Assembly (NCBI RefSeq): GCF_000521465.1 | Contig: NZ_BAVR01000023.1 | Location: 1-51,985, forward strand | Reading direction: 5' to 3' | Origin: Acetivibrio straminisolvens JCM 21531 | GTDB lineage: Bacteria > Bacillota > Clostridia > Acetivibrionales > Acetivibrionaceae | Length of the DNA stretch: 51,985 nt | Part shown: positions 48,437 to 51,985 of the stretch, one piece after another | Position numbering within the stretch: position 1 is the stretch's first letter | How the letters are laid out: each line of letters opens with the position of its first letter | Translations under genes and position numbers: made by a program | Notes under the pieces: model-generated | Seen by the model: only the letters and a program-made list of their open reading frames with translations | What the model was told of the DNA's origin: nothing | The model's database searches: none

Positions 48437-48829
48437 ATGATGAGGAAAATTGTATCTGTATGTTGTATGCTGATTACAATAATTTTAATGGCGTTGCCGT
48501 TTGGAGTTTCTATGACATTTGCACCCAGTCCGACAGAGCGGGTGACGAGTTATTTCTCGTATTTTAGTATGATGCCATGGGGATACGGAAATTGGTTTTC
48601 GATTATTACTGCATTTTTGTCAATTATTATTCTTTTATTGCTCTTGGCCGGGATGAAGAAAGTAAATGTGAGAAGTGCAGTGCAAATTTTGCTGATTATA
48701 TGTATAATATCTCATTTGTTATCATGGCTACTGTTTAACTCCGGGAGCATTATTGGTGTTTGTGTAATGGCTTTGCATATTGCCGTGCTTATATTGCAGA
48801 TATTAGAAAATCGCAAATTCGCAAAATGA
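48437..48829 (+). CDS. Small membrane protein of unknown function
   Basis: 130 residues with four hydrophobic segments (about 5-25, 48-70, 78-95, 100-122) and short loops. AAAGGAG lies 7 bases before ATG 48437. No family recognised. It stands between the AraC remnant and a ghost copy of the repeat-protein gene, so it belongs to the accessory zone. Confidence 0.6.
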   Translation: MMRKIVSVCCMLITIILMALPFGVSMTFAPSPTERVTSYFSYFSMMPWGYGNWFSIITAFLSIIILLLLLAGMKKVNVRSAVQILLIICIISHLLSWLLFNSGSIIGVCVMALHIAVLILQILENRKFAK

Positions 48830-48874
48830 TGTATCCGGAATATTCCGGAGGGCAGTTTGATAGGAATTAATAGA

Positions 48875-48962
48875 TTTGAGTGATAAACTTAACAGATTAA
48901 TCTCTATTGAAATGACGTTAGAGAATTACAATAATAATGATATTCCAAATAATTGGAAGTAA
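48875..48962 (+). pseudogene. Ghost of a dockerin/repeat-protein gene (copy 2), 5' leader fused to 3' end
   Basis: TTTGAGTGATAAACT (48875-48889) is identical to 49460-49474 in the leader of the intact gene. Only about 30 bases later the frame NYNNNDIPNNWK-stop (48924-48962) matches the 3' end (NYDDIPNGWK-stop), then ACAATTA as in the intact gene. The body has been deleted, leaving both ends. Confidence 0.65.
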
Positions 48963-48983
48963 CAATTATGATAATAACCAAAA

Positions 48984-49022
48984 GAGGTATGGACAGTATT
49001 ATCGCTGTTCATACCTTTTTTA
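48984..49022 (+). terminator. Terminator of ghost copy 2
   Basis: GAGGTATGGACAG and CTGTTCATACCTTTTTT form the hairpin; it shares GGTATG/CATACC arms with the terminators at 44953 and 51231. Confidence 0.75.
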
Positions 49023-49152
49023 TGTTTAAAAGCGCAATGAATTGACATTGATGCGCTTTAAAAATCATTTTTAGAATATAGTAGATAGGATGAAAATATT
49101 AAGATAAAAAAGAAAGAGTGGCTGGAATAGCTGGAAAAAGCCTTTATAATGG

Positions 49153-49185
49153 GTCAATATACTTTTTATTCAAAGATATATTGAC
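49153..49185. repeat. Hairpin in the dockerin-gene upstream region
   Basis: GTCAATATACTTT and AAAGATATATTGAC pair almost fully around a short loop. No T-run. About 330 bases before the dockerin gene, so possibly regulatory. The rest of 49023-49512 shows no gene. Confidence 0.4.
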
Positions 49186-49512
49186 GCATATCTTTTGCTA
49201 TGGTAATATTTATAACAATATATCAATGATGGAAAAGTTAACTATAATCATTATAGATTAAAAATATACTAATATATGGCGAAATGTTAAATTTGGGGCA
49301 TTCAATATATTCATATATTCAGGACTAAATAATATTCAAGCCGAATAAATATGCAAATTTGCTTTTGGTGTAAAAGTCATATACTTTGGAAAAAGGTTTT
49401 ATTATGCATATATCTTCGTGTTGTTTGCTTTTCGAAGATGATTCAAATAGAAATCAAGGTTTGAGTGATAAACTCAAAGATAAAATAAAACCAAAAAAAG
49501 GAGGAAGCACAA

Positions 49513-51204
49513 ATGAGAAAAAAAGGATTACTATTACTACTGGTAATGATCGCTGCAACTATGGCTATTAGCATGATGTCTGCCGGTGCCGCTACACTGT
49601 ACGGTGACTTGAATGCAGATGGCTCAATTAACTCAACCGATTTAACGATAATGAAGAGAGTATTGCTCAAACAAAGAACGCTTGATGATATTACTCCGGC
49701 TGACTTGAATGGTGACGGTAAAGTAACCTCGACAGATTTCTCCCTGTTGAAAAGGTACTTACTTAAGGAAATAAGCAAATTCCCGGTTGAGGATATGCAG
49801 CCGACAATAGAACCGACTCCGACAGTGGAAGTTACTCCAACTCCTACAGAAACCCATGAAGGAGTATTTGCGTTCAAAATTAGTGTATATGAGGGACAAT
49901 CATACGTATTTCCTATTTTATGGACGCCAAAAGAACAGGAAAAATATTATATTGATGTTGACTGGGGTGATGGCACAACAAGCAGGATAACAGAATCTTC
50001 ACCAATATCTCATAAATATGAAAAAGAAGGTATATATACAGTAAAAGTTCTTTCCTATGATTATCTGCCAATTAAATTTTCATATGATTATCTGCCAATT
50101 AAATTTTCATATGATACGAATGTGATTGAAGTGCTCACGCCTTTACCGGATATTGGAGAAACTGAGTTTGATGCTTTTTTTAGAGGGTGCCGTAAATTGA
50201 GAAAAGTTCCTGAAGGACTATTTTCAAACAATGTTAATGCAGTAGACTTTAATTGGTGCTTTGCTGATTGCGTTGAGTTAAAAGAAATTCCTGAAGGCCT
50301 ATTTAAAAATAATATTAATGCAACAGACTTTAGTTGGTGCTTTTATGGTTGTACTAGCTTAACAGAAATCCCTGAGGGATTGTTTAAAGATAATGTTAAT
50401 GCAACAGACTTTAGTTGGTGCTTTTATGGTTGCACCAGCTTAGCAAAAATTTATGATGGACTGTTTGAGAATAATGTTAATGCTACAAGCTTTCGAGGTT
50501 GTTTTTATGGATGCAGTAGCTTGACGGAAATACCAGGAGGGCTATTTGCAAATAATATTAATGCAACAGATTTTGCTGCGTGTTTTAGTGAATGCAGTAG
50601 TTTAACAGCAATACCGGAAGGATTGTTTGCAAATAATATTAATGCAACGAACTTAGGAGGTTGCTTTGATGATTGTATCAGCTTAACAGCAATACCGGAA
50701 GGACTGTTTGCAAATAATATTAATGTAAGTAACTTTTCCGGTTCTTTTAGTGGATGTATCAGCTTAACGGAAATACCGGAAGGGCTATTTGCAAATAATA
50801 TTAATGCAACTAATTTTAATTGGTGCTTTAGTAATTGCGTCAATTTAATAGAAATACCAGAAGAATTATTTGCAAATAATATTAATATAGCAAACTTTGA
50901 TGATTGTTTTAGAGGATGTAGTAGCTTAACAGAAATCCCTGAAGGACTGTTTGCAAATAATGTTAACGTAACAGACTTTAGCGGTTGTTTTAGAGATTGT
51001 AGTAGCTTAACAGAAATTCCTGAAGGACTGTTTGACAACAATGTCAATGTTACTGACTTTTCTTGGTGTTTTTATGGGTGCAAAAACTTAACAGGCGTAG
51101 CACCTGCTTTGTGGCTGCGTCCAAATGTGGAAGGATTTTCGTATTGCTTTAGAAACTGTACAAAACTTTCAAACTATGATGACATTCCGAATGGTTGGAA
51201 ATAA
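49513..51204 (+). CDS. Secreted dockerin protein with eleven 27-residue Cys-bearing repeats
   Basis: 563 residues. Signal peptide 1-27 (ends SAGAA). A type I dockerin (about 30-95) has two Ca2+ loops, DLNADGSINSTD and DLNGDGKVTSTD, each followed by a helix with Lys-Arg. A Pro/Thr linker (about 96-116) follows, then a PKD-like fold (VDWGDGTTS, HKYEKEGIYTVKV; about 120-205). Then come eleven 27-residue leucine-rich, BspA/DUF285-like repeats (about 236-530) of pattern LFxNNxNxxxFxxCFxxCxSLTxIPEG, and a capping end CTKLSNYDDIPNGWK. AAAGGAGGAAGC precedes ATG 49513. The dockerin would attach it to a cellulosome scaffoldin; the repeats suggest adhesion or protein binding. An N-terminal dockerin is atypical. 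Intact frame. Confidence 0.88.
   Translation: MRKKGLLLLLVMIAATMAISMMSAGAATLYGDLNADGSINSTDLTIMKRVLLKQRTLDDITPADLNGDGKVTSTDFSLLKRYLLKEISKFPVEDMQPTIEPTPTVEVTPTPTETHEGVFAFKISVYEGQSYVFPILWTPKEQEKYYIDVDWGDGTTSRITESSPISHKYEKEGIYTVKVLSYDYLPIKFSYDYLPIKFSYDTNVIEVLTPLPDIGETEFDAFFRGCRKLRKVPEGLFSNNVNAVDFNWCFADCVELKEIPEGLFKNNINATDFSWCFYGCTSLTEIPEGLFKDNVNATDFSWCFYGCTSLAKIYDGLFENNVNATSFRGCFYGCSSLTEIPGGLFANNINATDFAACFSECSSLTAIPEGLFANNINATNLGGCFDDCISLTAIPEGLFANNINVSNFSGSFSGCISLTEIPEGLFANNINATNFNWCFSNCVNLIEIPEELFANNINIANFDDCFRGCSSLTEIPEGLFANNVNVTDFSGCFRDCSSLTEIPEGLFDNNVNVTDFSWCFYGCKNLTGVAPALWLRPNVEGFSYCFRNCTKLSNYDDIPNGWK
50059..50112 (+). repeat. 27-base tandem duplication inside the PKD-like region
   Basis: The nine residues YDYLPIKFS are encoded twice in a row by identical 27-base units, followed by a third partial YD. 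In-frame expansion, apparently recent. Confidence 0.75.
50221..51111 (+). repeat. Eleven 81-base coding repeats
   Basis: Period 81 bases (27 codons), for example GGAAGG at 50616 and again at 50697. Units 2 and 3 share a 35-base identical block (near 50317 and 50398). The segment GCAAATAATATTAATGCAAC recurs across several units. The strong DNA similarity implies recent unit duplication. Confidence 0.8.
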
Positions 51205-51230
51205 CAATTAAGTGTGAGTCTGGTTTGGCA

Positions 51231-51272
51231 AAAAATGGTATGAGTATTATTTTCATGTTCATACCATTTTTA
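51231..51272 (+). terminator. Terminator of the dockerin gene
   Basis: AAAAATGGTATGA and TCATACCATTTTT pair around a loop of about 14 bases; same arm core as the two ghost-copy terminators upstream. Confidence 0.85.
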
Positions 51273-51409
51273 ATTTTTTCGACAACAGAACTTTAAATTC
51301 AGACTTTATAAAAACGAGGGAGTAGGGGATAAGTATAAAACTCTGCTTCTTTCTCTTTTCCTACAAAATCACACGGTTGATGAACGGGATAAAATGAATG
51401 AAAACAGAT

Positions 51410-51643
51410 TCAGGCGAATAACCTTCTGAAAGTGTGCTCTTTATGCAGTTGACATCTTAGTAGTTCCTCTCTATTTCCGAAAATCTTCCTCACTGCTTTT
51501 GCGCCATCAAGCATCAATAATCTGTTGACATTCCGGGTAATCACTTTATTTACAATATCTATTATCAGACCTTTAGATGTTTCAGTGATTCCGTTACAAC
51601 CTCTTTCAATTCTCGATATCTTTTTTTGCCGAACGCTTACCAA
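51410..51643 (-). mobile_element. Fragment of an IS256-family (mutator-type) transposase
   Basis: On the - strand the translation contains GCNGITETSKGLIIDIVN and LLMLDGAKAVRKIFG followed by RCQLHKEHTFR, the central region of IS256-type transposases (VIDGAKALRKAV, then QRCQxHK). Both ends of the gene and any terminal inverted repeats are missing, so this is a dead remnant. Confidence 0.7.
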
Positions 51644-51687
51644 AACTATTGCCGACTACTACCTTCAAATTCCATGAAGAAGTAAAT

Positions 51688-51955
51688 ATGCAGGGAGTTA
51701 ATTCAGCCATAATAGATTCGGTAAATAATATAGATATGTATATAGAAGAAAACAAAGAAGCTATTGAGAAATATTTAGAATACATAAACTCGAATGAAGC
51801 AATTATTATTAGAGTTTCAGCGAGATAGTGGATATTATGATATATTTATTGAAAATTTAAAAGTATTTAGCGATTCGTATTGGGAATATTTTGAAATAAT
51901 ACTGGATGCAAATAAAGCATTTTTAAATAAATATCCGCGTGTCGATAATGTATAA
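51688..51955 (+). pseudogene. Hypothetical small protein, frameshifted
   Basis: First frame MQGVNSAIIDSVNNIDMYIEE to IEKYLEYIN, second frame LLLEFQRDSGYYDIFIENL to NKYPRVDNV-stop at 51953. Adding two G's near 51792 would give YINSGMKQLLLEFQRD, one continuous protein of about 89 residues, in line with the other G losses in this window. Acidic, helical, no family recognised, weak ribosome site. Could also be a truly decayed gene beside the transposase remnant. Confidence 0.4.
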
Positions 51956-51985
51956 GATATAGTTACAATAATAATTATTAATTTG

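Noticed and set aside
48382..48567. 61-codon ORF overlapping the small membrane protein
   Set aside because: The overlapping frame at 48437 has a good ribosome site and membrane segments; this one does not.
50505..51047. 180-codon ORF on the - strand across the repeats
   Set aside because: Its periodicity mirrors the sense repeats, it has no ribosome site or signal, and the sense gene is clearly real.
1..51985. CRISPR arrays, rRNA and tRNA genes
   Set aside because: No regularly spaced direct repeats other than the coding 81-base repeats, and no tRNA T-loop or rRNA sequence recognised.

Overview
The window looks like a piece of a low-GC, cellulosome-bearing clostridial chromosome, most likely Acetivibrio (Clostridium) thermocellus or a close relative. 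The main evidence is a type I dockerin with Ser-Thr recognition pairs in both 22-residue repeats (gene at 49513). Several SLH-anchored surface proteins, spoIIR and a GerM-like lipoprotein (endospore former), purine-rich coding strands, strong GGAGG ribosome binding sites and a clostridial style of thioredoxin reductases agree with this. Almost all genes lie on the + strand; only three are on the - strand.

Layout. 0.1-3.7 kb is a redox cluster: CcdA, a TlpA/ResA-like thioredoxin, a thioredoxin-thioredoxin reductase fusion and a second reductase-like flavoprotein. 3.8-9.1 kb holds YkuK, DeoC, a GerMN lipoprotein, an FmdB zinc ribbon, an RDD membrane protein and the magnesium channel MgtE with a 29-codon leader ORF. 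9.2-15.5 kb holds ddl, murI, a DUF1934 gene, argS, a CPBP membrane protease and a UPF0173 hydrolase. 15.7-21.9 kb encodes two SLH surface proteins and a C-terminal-processing (S41) protease. 22-29.1 kb holds pyrG behind a terminator-like leader, a PadR/HAAS pair on the - strand, spoIIR, mgtC/sapB and an Orn/Lys/Arg decarboxylase. 29.3-35.4 kb holds a Ca2+-type P-ATPase, a 1.35 kb gene-free stretch rich in palindromes and a two-component system. 35.5-44.8 kb is envelope-related: a TPR lipoprotein, a rhomboid-like zinc-tailed membrane protein, a copper-amine-oxidase-N lipoprotein, a very large CBM6/SLH protein and a VanY-type carboxypeptidase. 44.8-52 kb is a fluid accessory zone: a PadR-controlled HAAS-SEDS membrane protein, decayed genes, a secreted dockerin protein with 27-residue cysteine-bearing repeats, and an IS256-type transposase remnant.

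Two points dominate. First, about nineteen frameshifts interrupt otherwise ordinary genes, including essential ones such as murI. Nearly every one is repaired by adding back one or two G's beside an existing G on the + strand. This looks like a G-specific data or assembly error rather than biology, and I give corrected full-length genes. Second, the dockerin/repeat-protein gene has two ghost copies upstream (44.9 kb and 48.9 kb). Each keeps only the last codons, and each is followed by the same kind of GGTATG hairpin terminator. This points to a once tandem family of secreted repeat proteins that has been expanding and collapsing.
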